From NCBI GenBank assembly GCA_023427985.1, contig JAEYZM010000022.1, positions 33,920 to 97,919 of the forward strand: a stretch of 64,000 nucleotides of DNA. The letters are read 5' to 3'. This DNA comes from Bacteroidota bacterium. Lineage in GTDB: Bacteria; Bacteroidota; Bacteroidia; Sphingobacteriales; Sphingobacteriaceae. Position numbers and translations under genes: made by a program. The first letter of the stretch is position 1, and every line of letters begins with the position of its first letter. The notes under the pieces were generated by a model that saw nothing but the letters and a program-made list of their open reading frames with translations, was not told where the DNA came from and made no database searches. Shown in pieces: positions 7,310-15,819 of this stretch.

Positions 7310-10084
7310 TTATTTCAATAAAGCGTCGGCTTCAGCTCTAGCTTTTGCCATTACTGCATCAGCTTTTTTATCTCCTTCTGCTATTATTTTATTGGCTTTT
7401 TCGTCCGTTTCTTTTTTCATTTTATCTGCTACTTTCTTAGCAGCAGCCTTAGCAATTGGATTACTTGCTTCAGCAACTAATTTATCGGCTGCAGCATAAC
7501 CTTCTTTTCTAGTTTTATCGGCAAGGTTTCTTGATTCTTGTTTGATTAAATTTGCTTGATTTTGAGCGCTGGCTAGAATCTGTTCTGCTCGTTTTCTAGC
7601 TTCCTCTTTCCCTTTTTCAATTGCACGATCTTTTGTGTTATCGATGGCATCTTTAACAGCCGACTTTAAATTATTTCCCATATCGGCCATACTTAATTTC
7701 ACAGTAGGACTACTAACTACACCACCAACTAATGCATTCACACTTATTGTCTCACCAGCATTATAGTTTGCTCCATTTTTGTTGAGTTGTGAAGTTAAAC
7801 CTGATATAACACCCGCTCCAGCTGCGCCAAGTAATTTACTTGGGATTTTCATTTTAACAACGTAATCAATGGTTTGATCTAAACCACTCGAACCTGCAAT
7901 GTTCAAATTTGCAAATTGTGTTATTACATCAAACGGTTGTACAATAACTCTTCCGTTTTCAATTTTAAATTGAACCTTCGTATTGTTTATTTTTAATTCT
8001 TTGAATTTGTCGTTCTTTAATGCATCCGAAATTTTGTTCATCATATTTGAACCTTTCACGTTTACACCAATCAACTCAAGCAATCCAGCACCTTGTGTAG
8101 TACTCAATACTGGACTCATATCTTTCCCCAAATCAGAATTGAAACTTAAGTTTCCAGAAAACTTCCCGGATGTTTTTTCTGCTAGAGGGGCTAGTTTTTG
8201 AACGGTATTAAATGTTTTAAATGCTTTTTGTATGTCCATGTTTTGAACAGCAAAACTCATGTTTACTATTGGTTTGTCGATGTTTTGTGTAGAATAATAT
8301 CCATCCATTTTCACACTAGCATCTAAGGTATTCATCGCTACATTTTCAAAACTTAATTTCTGGTCTCTTATAATAATACTTCCACCCAAATTATTGATTT
8401 CCATATTATCATAAATTACTTTGTTGATTTTCGAATTTAGAACAAAGTCAATATTCCCAGGTATCTCAACAACCGACATAGTATCACTTGTACTAGTATT
8501 CGTTGCTTCTTCCGTTTCTGGTCCCATCATCTCATTTAAATCCATGAGCCCAGAATTGAAATTTAATTTCGCTTTAATTGTCTCGTTGCGCAACGCATAA
8601 GCTAAATAATTTTCTAGTTTACCTTCAGCCGCAAAATCTGATTTGCCATATTTTGCTTTGAAATTACTTAGGCTGATGTATTGAGGACTCAAGTTAAACA
8701 TTGCCGAACTTATTGTTAAAGGCAATGGTGATTCTTTAGAGCTGTAGTTAATATTATTCAGAGAGATACTTCCCTTTGCATCAAAACTTTCGTAATTGCC
8801 TTTATCTATTGTAGATAATTTACCTTTTGCAGCAAAATCTGCATTTATAATTCCTGAAAGTTTAGTGTCTTCTATCGGAACAATTTTTAAAATATTTGCT
8901 AAATCGATTTTACCTTTAACATTCGTGTTAATATCGGGATCCGACTCAGGTGTCTTTAATAATAATGTCGCATCGAATGGTTCTTGCCCAAACTCCACAT
9001 GTAGCTTTTTCAAATCAACTACAGTATGATCAAACACACCATCTTTATCGTCTACCACTAAATGCATCTGAACATTATTCACGCCCGTAGGTAAATCCGG
9101 ATATTTGAAATTTCCATTTTCAATTAATACATCAATCCCAAAACCCGGCATTTGCACTGCATTCATTCGACCCTTGTAATAACCTTTCATTGCAAATTTT
9201 CCATTAGCTTCAAGTTTGTCAAATGAACTTGAATAAATGGCAGGTATTAAGGATAAGAAATTTTTGAATTCAGATTTTTTCGCATCAAAGCTCAAATCTA
9301 AATCGATATTAGTATCAGGCATAGCAACACTCCCCGCAAACTCAATAATCAAATCGTTTAAGTTAAATGTGTTTTCTTTAAACGTAAAGACAAAATCTTT
9401 CAAGTTCATGTCAATAGGAGCGATTACTTTTGCTTTTACTTTGTTTAAATACGGCACACCTGCAAAGGACAGCGTTAACTCATCGGCATTGGTCTCTGTA
9501 TTTAAAACAAAAAGATCTTGTGTGAAATCTCCATTTCCAATATGATTCACATTTTTCAAGGATGTATAAAAAGTTAATGAGCGATCGTCGTAGATGATAT
9601 TTGAATTTGTTAATGAATAAGAGTTCAATGCAATATTAAAACTAGTTGTGCTAGTATCAACAGGATCCGTGATTGCCGATGTATCTGTCTTGGCAATATC
9701 CCAATTTGCCTTACCACTTGGTAGCACTATGATGTTTAAGTTTGCAGCATCGAGATTAATTTTATTGATTTCAATTTTATCTCCATTAATAACACTCATG
9801 ATATCAATAACTGCATTCAATTCTTTAATATTTGCAAGAGTATCGTTTGCAAAAGAATCAACGCCAACAACCATTACATTCTCCATACTAAATGACAAAT
9901 GCGGAAAATTTCTAAATAGGGAAAGCGAAAAATCACCGAAACTTACTTTTGCATTCACATTGTCGTTTACAGTCGTCTTAACTTTAGCGATAATGTCGTC
10001 TTTGTAAATGATGGGTAATACAAAAGCTGCAGCTAAGAGAATTACCAATAAGGATGCGAGTACTTTAACGATAGTCTTGATCAT
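7310..10084 (-). CDS. AsmA-like protein with a long Ala/Lys-rich C-terminal tail
   Basis: 924 residues. An N-terminal membrane anchor (about residues 5-26) is followed by a long periplasmic body typical of AsmA and related bridge-like proteins implicated in lipid transport to the outer membrane: LSLFRNFPHLSFSMENV near the N terminus, beta-rich repeats, and a C-terminal AsmA-like block near 680-800. Unusual for the family is a 121-residue tail (about 804-924) built of Ala, Lys, Glu and Asp with no proline-rich linker, strongly predicted to be helical. A perfect -7 element TAAATTTG with a -33 TTG at 21-nt spacing lies upstream within the end of tsaE, so it can be transcribed alone. The family is clear; the cargo is unknown. 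Confidence 0.85.
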   Translation of the reverse strand: MIKTIVKVLASLLVILLAAAFVLPIIYKDDIIAKVKTTVNDNVNAKVSFGDFSLSLFRNFPHLSFSMENVMVVGVDSFANDTLANIKELNAVIDIMSVINGDKIEINKINLDAANLNIIVLPSGKANWDIAKTDTSAITDPVDTSTTSFNIALNSYSLTNSNIIYDDRSLTFYTSLKNVNHIGNGDFTQDLFVLNTETNADELTLSFAGVPYLNKVKAKVIAPIDMNLKDFVFTFKENTFNLNDLIIEFAGSVAMPDTNIDLDLSFDAKKSEFKNFLSLIPAIYSSSFDKLEANGKFAMKGYYKGRMNAVQMPGFGIDVLIENGNFKYPDLPTGVNNVQMHLVVDDKDGVFDHTVVDLKKLHVEFGQEPFDATLLLKTPESDPDINTNVKGKIDLANILKIVPIEDTKLSGIINADFAAKGKLSTIDKGNYESFDAKGSISLNNINYSSKESPLPLTISSAMFNLSPQYISLSNFKAKYGKSDFAAEGKLENYLAYALRNETIKAKLNFNSGLMDLNEMMGPETEEATNTSTSDTMSVVEIPGNIDFVLNSKINKVIYDNMEINNLGGSIIIRDQKLSFENVAMNTLDASVKMDGYYSTQNIDKPIVNMSFAVQNMDIQKAFKTFNTVQKLAPLAEKTSGKFSGNLSFNSDLGKDMSPVLSTTQGAGLLELIGVNVKGSNMMNKISDALKNDKFKELKINNTKVQFKIENGRVIVQPFDVITQFANLNIAGSSGLDQTIDYVVKMKIPSKLLGAAGAGVISGLTSQLNKNGANYNAGETISVNALVGGVVSSPTVKLSMADMGNNLKSAVKDAIDNTKDRAIEKGKEEARKRAEQILASAQNQANLIKQESRNLADKTRKEGYAAADKLVAEASNPIAKAAAKKVADKMKKETDEKANKIIAEGDKKADAVMAKARAEADALLK

Positions 10085-10100
10085 AAAATAGAATTGTATT

Positions 10101-10132
10101 CAAATTTAATAAAATCAATGATTAATGTTCAA
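10101..10132 (-). promoter_or_regulatory. Promoter of the AsmA-like gene
   Basis: Read on the minus strand: TTG at 10132-10130, 21 nt spacer, then TAAATTTG at 10108-10101, a full match to TAnnTTTG. The start codon at 10084 is 17 bases beyond. The site lies within the 3' end of tsaE. Confidence 0.45.
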
Positions 10133-10529
10133 TGATATTTAGTGAACGTTCATTTTCTGAAGCTATTGTAATGTTAACTTCTAGATAATGTTCTGGTAAT
10201 AATTCAGCAATTTTTTCGGCCCATTCTATGAAGCAATAGTTATTCGAATACAGGTATTCTTCTATCCCAAAGTCGAAAGCTTCTTCTAAGGATTCAATTC
10301 TATACAAATCGAAATGGTAGATTTTACCTTTGGAGCTATGGTACTCGTTGACGATTGAAAATGTTGGGCTACTAATATCGTCTGCCGATTGTAAGGATTT
10401 GCAAATTTTGGAAATGAGGGTGGTTTTACCGGCACCCATTGAACCGTTGAATACGATTACCTTATATGAATTTAAAAATGGTAAAAGATATTCAACGGCA
10501 GTATTAATAGTATTTAATGAATAATTCAT
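10122..10529 (-). CDS. tsaE: tRNA threonylcarbamoyladenosine biosynthesis ATPase TsaE
   Basis: 135 residues, the normal family length. TsaE is the ATPase partner of TsaB and TsaD, which place threonylcarbamoyl on A37 of ANN-decoding tRNAs. The Walker A motif GSMGAGKT is at residues 29-36. The family signatures SSPTFSIVNEY and IYHFDLYRI follow, and FIEWAEKI marks the C-terminal strand. The start codon overlaps the fabD stop by one base (TAATG on the minus strand), so the two are translationally coupled in the operon rhodanese - GNAT - fabD - tsaE. TsaB and TsaD are not in this window. Confidence 0.93.
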   Translation of the reverse strand: MNYSLNTINTAVEYLLPFLNSYKVIVFNGSMGAGKTTLISKICKSLQSADDISSPTFSIVNEYHSSKGKIYHFDLYRIESLEEAFDFGIEEYLYSNNYCFIEWAEKIAELLPEHYLEVNITIASENERSLNIIEH

Positions 10530-11401
10530 TATGCGCTAGCAGTAGGCATCTGACGATCAACTTTTTTCACCAAGCCTTGCAAAACTGTACCTGGGCCTAC
10601 TTCTGTAAATGAACTTGCACCATCGGCAATCATAGCCTTCACAGTCTGAGTCCAACGTACTGCACCCGTAAGTTGAGCAATCAGATTTTGTTTGATTACT
10701 TCGGGATCTTTTGTTGGTTGAGCGTTTACGTTTTGATAAACCGGGCAAGTTGGATTGCTAAATGGAGTAGCCATAATTGCAGATTCTAGTTCTACTCGTG
10801 CAGGCTCCATAAGTGGCGAGTGAAAAGCTCCACCCACATTAAGAACCAATGCGCGTTTTGCACCAGCTTCAGTCATTTTTGCACAAGCCTCATTAACTCC
10901 TTCGATACTTCCTGATATCACTAATTGACCGGGACAATTATAATTTGCAGGTACAACAATTTCTTGAATGGAAGCACAAATCTCTTCCACTTTCTCATCT
11001 TCTAAACCCAAGATTGCAGCCATTGTACTAGGCTTTAGTTCGCAAGCTTTTTGCATGGCATTTGCACGTGCAATCACCAATCGCAATCCATCTTCAAAGG
11101 TCAATGTTCCATTTGCTACTAAAGCAGAAAACTCACCCAATGAATGTCCTGCAACCATATCGGGATTAAAATCACTTAAGGTTTTTGCAAGAATTACGGA
11201 GTGTAAAAATATTGCTGGTTGAGTAACTTTAGTTTGTTTTAAATCTTCATCTGTTCCCGAAAACATCAAATCGGTAATTCTAAATCCGATTATTTCATTT
11301 GCTTTTTCAAAAAGTTCTTTTGCTAATGCATTGTTCTCGTATAGGTCTTTACCCATTCCTACAAATTGTGCTCCTTGACCAGGAAATACATATGCTTTCA
11401 T
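10529..11401 (-). CDS. fabD: Malonyl-CoA:ACP transacylase
   Basis: 290 residues, close to the usual 300. FabD moves malonyl from CoA to acyl carrier protein, supplying the extender unit for type II fatty acid synthesis in the cytosol. The oxyanion Gln is in GQGAQ at residues 8-12, the nucleophile is Ser87 in GHSLG, Arg112 binds the malonyl carboxylate, and the catalytic His194 lies in GAFHSPLM. All key residues are present. It lies one base after the GNAT gene and overlaps tsaE by one base. No fabH, plsX or acpP is adjacent, unlike the arrangement in many proteobacteria. Confidence 0.95.
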   Translation of the reverse strand: MKAYVFPGQGAQFVGMGKDLYENNALAKELFEKANEIIGFRITDLMFSGTDEDLKQTKVTQPAIFLHSVILAKTLSDFNPDMVAGHSLGEFSALVANGTLTFEDGLRLVIARANAMQKACELKPSTMAAILGLEDEKVEEICASIQEIVVPANYNCPGQLVISGSIEGVNEACAKMTEAGAKRALVLNVGGAFHSPLMEPARVELESAIMATPFSNPTCPVYQNVNAQPTKDPEVIKQNLIAQLTGAVRWTQTVKAMIADGASSFTEVGPGTVLQGLVKKVDRQMPTASA

Positions 11402-11402
11402 A

Positions 11403-11834
11403 TTATTCAGTTTTGATTAGTTTTTGCATATAGGACTTCGGACGTTTTAATGACTCGAAGCCAACTTTTTTATATAATTCATGTGCATCTTTTGTTGCAA
11501 GCATCCATCTGCTTACCAATTTAAAATGCGGATCGTTTAAGATTGATTTTATTAGAAAAATAGATAATCCCTTACCTCGAAACTCTTCTACAATAAATAC
11601 ATCTGATAAATAAGCAAAGCGTGCATTATCGCTCAATACTTTTGCAAAACCAATTTGAATGTTGTTATAATAAAGTCCATAAGCTCTAGAATTTTTTATC
11701 GACTTTTTTATAACAGGAACACTTAAATCTTTTGCCCAGTATTGTTTTTTAATTTCGGCACAAACCATTGGTAAATTAAATTTACGTTGGTCAGTACTAA
11801 TTAAATAATTTCGACGCTTAACTTTGTACGTCAT
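11403..11834 (-). CDS. GNAT-family N-acetyltransferase
   Basis: 143 residues. The acetyl-CoA binding turn RGKGLSIFLIKSIL (R/QxxGxG/A type) follows the strand VFIVEEF, and the C-terminal ATKDAHELYKKVGFES matches the last GNAT helix and the tyrosine often used as general acid. This is the small single-domain form; its substrate (protein N terminus, amine or small molecule) cannot be told from sequence. It sits 6 bases after the rhodanese gene and 1 base before fabD, so it is part of that operon. Confidence 0.85.
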   Translation of the reverse strand: MTYKVKRRNYLISTDQRKFNLPMVCAEIKKQYWAKDLSVPVIKKSIKNSRAYGLYYNNIQIGFAKVLSDNARFAYLSDVFIVEEFRGKGLSIFLIKSILNDPHFKLVSRWMLATKDAHELYKKVGFESLKRPKSYMQKLIKTE

Positions 11835-11840
11835 ATGTTT

Positions 11841-12158
11841 TTATCCCGCTTTACTTGGATCAATTTCTGCAGCCCAAGCCAAGATTCCACCTTTTAAATT
11901 ATATAAATTATTGAAACCATGGTTTTGCTCTAGTTGCATTATTGCTGCAGCACTTCTTGCACCACTTCTGCAATGCACCACTACTGTTTTATCTTTCGAT
12001 ATTTTATCGGCTTCCAACAAAATATTTCCGAGTGGAATTAACTCGGCACCTAAATTGGCAGTATCGTATTCAAATTGTTCACGAACATCAATGAGTTGAA
12101 AATCTTTTTTTTCATCCATCATTTTTTTTAATTCCTGAACTGTAATCTCTTTTACCAT
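11841..12158 (-). CDS. Single-domain rhodanese-like sulfurtransferase
   Basis: 105 residues, one rhodanese domain. The catalytic loop is VHCRSGARSA with Cys63 and the usual six-residue loop ending in Arg. The N-terminal QLIDVREQFEY and the C-terminal LKGGILAWA complete the family pattern. Such proteins carry persulfide sulfur for thiosulfate detoxification or tRNA/cofactor thiolation; the acceptor here is unknown. It is the first gene of a tightly packed minus-strand operon with GNAT, fabD and tsaE. A TATCTTTG element 18 bases upstream of the start is the likely -7 box. Confidence 0.9.
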   Translation of the reverse strand: MVKEITVQELKKMMDEKKDFQLIDVREQFEYDTANLGAELIPLGNILLEADKISKDKTVVVHCRSGARSAAAIMQLEQNHGFNNLYNLKGGILAWAAEIDPSKAG

Positions 12159-12175
12159 AACTATTAATTTAAAGA

Positions 12176-12183
12176 CAAAGATA
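12176..12183 (-). promoter_or_regulatory. Candidate -7 element TATCTTTG of the rhodanese-fabD-tsaE operon
   Basis: The plus strand reads CAAAGATA, i.e. TATCTTTG on the minus strand, a full match to TAnnTTTG, 18 bases upstream of the ATG at 12158. I do not see a convincing -33 TTG at the usual distance. Confidence 0.35.
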
Positions 12184-12228
12184 ATTTTAATTCTAAAATA
12201 CTATATATTTATCGAAATTACCCCTTAT

Positions 12229-13692
12229 ATGGCTGAACAAGAATTTAAAAAAGAACTCAAATTATTTGATTCTATAATGATCGTAGCTGGCACTATGATT
12301 GGCTCAGGTATTTTCATTGTGAGCTCCGATATTGCTCGACAAGTTGGTTCATCGGGTTGGTTGTTACTGATTTGGTTATTAACTGGTTTCATTACCATCG
12401 CAGGGGCATTAAGCTATGGAGAATTGGCGGGTATGATGCCTAAAGCCGGTGGACAATACGTATACCTTCGTGAAGCCTGGGGTAAACCCATCGCATTTTT
12501 ATACGCTTGGACTTTATTTTTAGTGATACAAACAGGTACAATTGCTGCCGTTGGTGTAGCATTCGCAAAATATACTGGCGTATTATTACCAGAAATTATT
12601 TCAGAAGACATTCTACTATTTTCGATATCGGGATTCAAAGTAAATTCAGTACAAATTCTAGCCATCCTAAGCATCATCCTTTTAAGTTATATTAATTCAA
12701 AAGGCGTGAAAAATGGAAAATTAATTCAGAATATTTTCGGCAGTACAAAAATCATTGCACTTTTTGGACTAATCATCGTAGGCTTATTGTTTGGAATTAA
12801 TGCCGATGTAGTGAGCCTAAATTTTTCTGATATGTGGAGCGCAAGTTTGAGCGCTAAAGATGCGAATGGAAATTACCAGATTACAGAAATTATATCTTGG
12901 GCAATTGTACCAGCAATTGGTATTGCCATGGTAGGGTCACTATTTTCAAGCGATGCTTGGAACAACATCGGATTTTCTGGCGATGAAATTCAGAACCCCA
13001 AACGCAATTTGGTATTAAGTATGGTTATTGGGACCTCTTTGGTAACGGTAATTTATATTTTGATGAACGTTGTGTATTTATTAGTGCTTCCATTACAAGG
13101 AGATCCAAATGGTGCCGATGTAATGAGTCGTGGTATACAATATGCAAGCAACGATAGAGTAGCTGCAGCAGTTGCTCAAGCCATAGGCGGATCAGGAGCC
13201 ACAGCATTGATGGCAGTGTTGATTATGATATCAACCTTCGGATGTAATAACGGATGTATACTTTCTGGAGCAAGAGTATATTATGCAACAGCAAAAGATG
13301 GATTGTTTTTTTCAAACATGTCGAAACTCAATAAATTCAGTGTACCCGGTAATGCTCTGATTTATCAATGTATTTGGGCATGCATCTTATGTTTATCGGG
13401 ATCTTATGGCGATCTACTCGATTATGTTGTATTTGCAGTTTTGTTGTTTTATATCTTAACGATATTGGGAATTTTCAAATTAAGAATCTCTAAGCCAGAT
13501 GCTGAACGTCCATACAAAGCTATGGGCTATCCATTTATTCCTATTTTATATATCTTGCTTGCATCGGCAGTATGTATTATTCTGCTAATTTATAAACCAA
13601 ATTATTCATGGCCTGGATTAATCATTGTTGCAATGGGAATCCCAGTATATGCAATTTTTAAAAATAAAATAAAGGAGATTAACGAACGATGA
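12229..13692 (+). CDS. APC-family amino acid permease
   Basis: 487 residues with about twelve hydrophobic segments and almost no soluble domain. The first segment has the APC hallmark GTMIGSGIFIV (residues 17-27), where backbone atoms bind the substrate amino and carboxyl groups, followed by GALSYGELAGMMPKAGGQYVYLREAWG. The profile is closest to LAT-like amino acid exchangers or uniporters. The substrate is not readable. The stop overlaps the start of the serine hydrolase gene by 4 bases (ATGA), so the two are translationally coupled. Confidence 0.88.
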   Translation: MAEQEFKKELKLFDSIMIVAGTMIGSGIFIVSSDIARQVGSSGWLLLIWLLTGFITIAGALSYGELAGMMPKAGGQYVYLREAWGKPIAFLYAWTLFLVIQTGTIAAVGVAFAKYTGVLLPEIISEDILLFSISGFKVNSVQILAILSIILLSYINSKGVKNGKLIQNIFGSTKIIALFGLIIVGLLFGINADVVSLNFSDMWSASLSAKDANGNYQITEIISWAIVPAIGIAMVGSLFSSDAWNNIGFSGDEIQNPKRNLVLSMVIGTSLVTVIYILMNVVYLLVLPLQGDPNGADVMSRGIQYASNDRVAAAVAQAIGGSGATALMAVLIMISTFGCNNGCILSGARVYYATAKDGLFFSNMSKLNKFSVPGNALIYQCIWACILCLSGSYGDLLDYVVFAVLLFYILTILGIFKLRISKPDAERPYKAMGYPFIPILYILLASAVCIILLIYKPNYSWPGLIIVAMGIPVYAIFKNKIKEINER

Positions 13693-14858
13693 GGAAATTT
13701 TTATTGCTAATAAGTATAGTATGTTTCATAGCGTGTAAAGAAAAAAAAGATTCGAAAATATCGATAACAGAAGAGAGCCTACCAGCATACGATACAATAG
13801 CATTTAAAAATAAAGCATCAAAAATTGATCAATTTTTTAAAAATCTTTCAGAAAAAAATAATTTTCATGGTAGCGTTTTGATAAGCTATAATGAACACAT
13901 ATTGTATCAAAACGCTTTTGGATTTGAAGATCCAATTAAAAAGAAAAAGCCTTTAAAGACGAAATCCATTTATCAACTTGCATCCGTAAGTAAACAATTT
14001 ACCGCGGCTGCAATATTAAAATTAATGGAAGAAGGTAAATTAAATTTAAGCGATTCCATTCAACGATTTTTCCCAGCATTTCCTTATAAGAATATCACGG
14101 TTGAACTTTTGTTAACACATAGAGGCGGACTTGGGAATTACACTTACTTCACAGAAAAGTTTACAGATAGAAAAACTCCATTAAGCAATTTGGGTGTAGT
14201 TGATTTAATGATAAAACATAAACCTGAAATCTATTTTTTCCCAGATAGAAGGATGGATTACAGTAATACAGGATATGTAATTCTAGCGGCTATTGTAGAA
14301 AAAGTTTCTGGAATGACTTTCAAAGAATACATGGAGAAAAAAATCTTCAGACCGCTAGGAATGAAACATACATATGTGTTGGATGTAAATCATTTATCTG
14401 ATTTTAATTATGTGGAAGCATACGATAAGTGGGCTGCAAAAGTCCGACACGACTATCTCGATGGCGCAACTGGAGATAAAGGAATTTATTCGACCATAGG
14501 AGATATGCATATTTGGGATAGAGTATTATATTCTGGCAAATTTTTGAGCGATTCAACCTTAAAGATGATGTATAGTCCTGGAAGTAAATCCTTGCAAGGT
14601 CCTTTTAATTATGCATTCGGTTGGAGAACGTATCAGTTAGAAACTGGCGAAATAATTATTTACCATGGCGGTTGGTGGAATGGATTTAAAACTTTCTTTA
14701 TGCGTGATATAGAAAATAGACATTCCATTATCATATTATGTAATAATGAACGATCTAACTTTAGAAATCTAGATCCGCTAGTAGATATTATATATGATCG
14801 TAAAGGAAATTCTAAAGTGAATTTTTCAGCGTATTTGCATCATACACCTTATAGGTAG
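13689..14858 (+). CDS. Serine hydrolase, class C beta-lactamase/PBP fold, lipoprotein
   Basis: 389 residues. The N terminus is a lipoprotein signal with lipobox FIAC and Cys16, so the protein is probably anchored in the envelope. The domain has the three active-site motifs of the family: SVSK (SxxK), YSN in DYSNTGY, and HGG in place of KTG. These members are esterases, D-amino-acid peptidases or penicillin-binding-like enzymes rather than true beta-lactamases. The 4-base overlap with the preceding amino acid permease suggests a link between peptide or D-amino-acid hydrolysis outside the membrane and uptake; that is inference. Confidence 0.85.
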   Translation: MRKFLLLISIVCFIACKEKKDSKISITEESLPAYDTIAFKNKASKIDQFFKNLSEKNNFHGSVLISYNEHILYQNAFGFEDPIKKKKPLKTKSIYQLASVSKQFTAAAILKLMEEGKLNLSDSIQRFFPAFPYKNITVELLLTHRGGLGNYTYFTEKFTDRKTPLSNLGVVDLMIKHKPEIYFFPDRRMDYSNTGYVILAAIVEKVSGMTFKEYMEKKIFRPLGMKHTYVLDVNHLSDFNYVEAYDKWAAKVRHDYLDGATGDKGIYSTIGDMHIWDRVLYSGKFLSDSTLKMMYSPGSKSLQGPFNYAFGWRTYQLETGEIIIYHGGWWNGFKTFFMRDIENRHSIIILCNNERSNFRNLDPLVDIIYDRKGNSKVNFSAYLHHTPYR

Positions 14859-14866
14859 ATGTAAAA

Positions 14867-14930
14867 TTTAGAATTTAGAGTTAAGAATTGGTAATTCAGG
14901 ATGTAAGAATTGTATTCTTACATCCTGAAT
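14867..14930. repeat. Intergenic element: TTTAGAATT-type 21-mer plus 17-bp perfect hairpin
   Basis: Between two convergent genes. A 21-base AT-rich word at 14867-14887 matches 20 of 21 bases at 30359-30379. It is followed by a perfect inverted repeat with arms 14894-14910 (ATTCAGGATGTAAGAAT) and 14914-14930 around a 3-base loop. The hairpin has no strong T tract on either side, but could end transcription from both directions. Confidence 0.65.
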
Positions 14931-14937
14931 GGTATAA

Positions 14938-15639
14938 TTATTTAATGATTACTTTATCAGAAGCGATTAACGTACCATCGGCATTAAGTTGACATAGGTA
15001 TAATCCTGAAGTAAATTCAGATACGTTTAATTTTATTAGACCATCTGTAGTGTTAACTTTTTCTGAATAGACTAATTTCCCAGTAAAGTCGAACAATTGA
15101 ATCTCTGCATTATTGAATGATTGATTGGCATTAAACGCTAAACTTAAATCATTATCGGCAGGATTCGGGAATACTTTTACAAAACTTAAATGTGAATTAT
15201 TAATAATACCAGTAGTTCCGAGTGCATACGTAATAATTACACAAGCAGAATCGGTTTCGCTTACGTTTTTCACGCAATACTCAACTATACTAGTTCCCAT
15301 TGTTCCTAGTGGGTCGAGGTAGGTGATAATTGAATTATCACTAGCACCTGAATTTAAACTAATAACATCTGGAGATTTATTGACATTTGGAGGATAACAA
15401 GTAACTCCAAAGCAGAAATAACTTAAATGTCCTGCTGCGACATTGATTTTTTTGCGCAACACATATACATTTTCAGTGCTGTTACCTACATTTTTTACAT
15501 GTATGTCTACATGGGCTATACTAGTTTCAGGGCCTGTATACGTATAATTAGCACTAGCTGGAGTAGTAATTTGTAAGTTTTGAGCATTTGCAATCATGGA
15601 AATGAATACAATAGCAATTAAGGGTAATAGTTTTTTCAT
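14938..15639 (-). CDS. Secreted T9SS cargo protein with a Cys-x4-Cys motif
   Basis: 233 residues. Signal peptide to about residue 19 (cleavage after IANAQ). The mature body to about 150 has a beta-sandwich look and four cysteines, including the close pair in YFCFGVTCYPP and EYC / DSAC later. The last 80 residues are a T9SS type A sorting domain: VKVFPNPADNDLSL, a FDFTGKLVYS strand and SDKVIIK at the end. The protein is therefore predicted to be exported by T9SS and attached to the surface or released. It is divergent from a T9SS-secreted CxxC protein (180 bases apart), suggesting membership of the same redox island. No known enzyme family recognised. Confidence 0.8.
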   Translation of the reverse strand: MKKLLPLIAIVFISMIANAQNLQITTPASANYTYTGPETSIAHVDIHVKNVGNSTENVYVLRKKINVAAGHLSYFCFGVTCYPPNVNKSPDVISLNSGASDNSIITYLDPLGTMGTSIVEYCVKNVSETDSACVIITYALGTTGIINNSHLSFVKVFPNPADNDLSLAFNANQSFNNAEIQLFDFTGKLVYSEKVNTTDGLIKLNVSEFTSGLYLCQLNADGTLIASDKVIIK

Positions 15640-15819
15640 ATAAAATTCTTGATTTTGTAAAAGTAGGAATAATTATTAAAAACTTCAATTCACTGAATAT
15701 CAGAAATTATTGTGTTTTATTACAATTTAAACTCATTTTCAAAATGGTATTGAAAAATCATTTCATAATCTATCAAAAATTACATAAAATTGATAATTAA
15801 TTAAACTCAAACAATCACA

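Noticed and set aside
7294..7310. Direct repeat TAGCTAAT x2 between the kinase and AsmA genes
   Set aside because: Only two 8-base copies with one base between them; too short to call an element.
7983..10007. Several antisense frames of 72-119 codons inside the AsmA-like gene
   Set aside because: Low-complexity products opposite a long, well-formed gene; antisense openness follows from its codon use.
13689..14858. True class C beta-lactamase
   Set aside because: The third motif is HGG rather than KTG and the protein is a lipoprotein; the general serine hydrolase call is safer.
15736..15756. Inverted repeat TTTTCAA / TTGAAAA between the two T9SS genes
   Set aside because: Seven AT-rich base pairs with a 7-base loop; not above chance in a 180-base gap.
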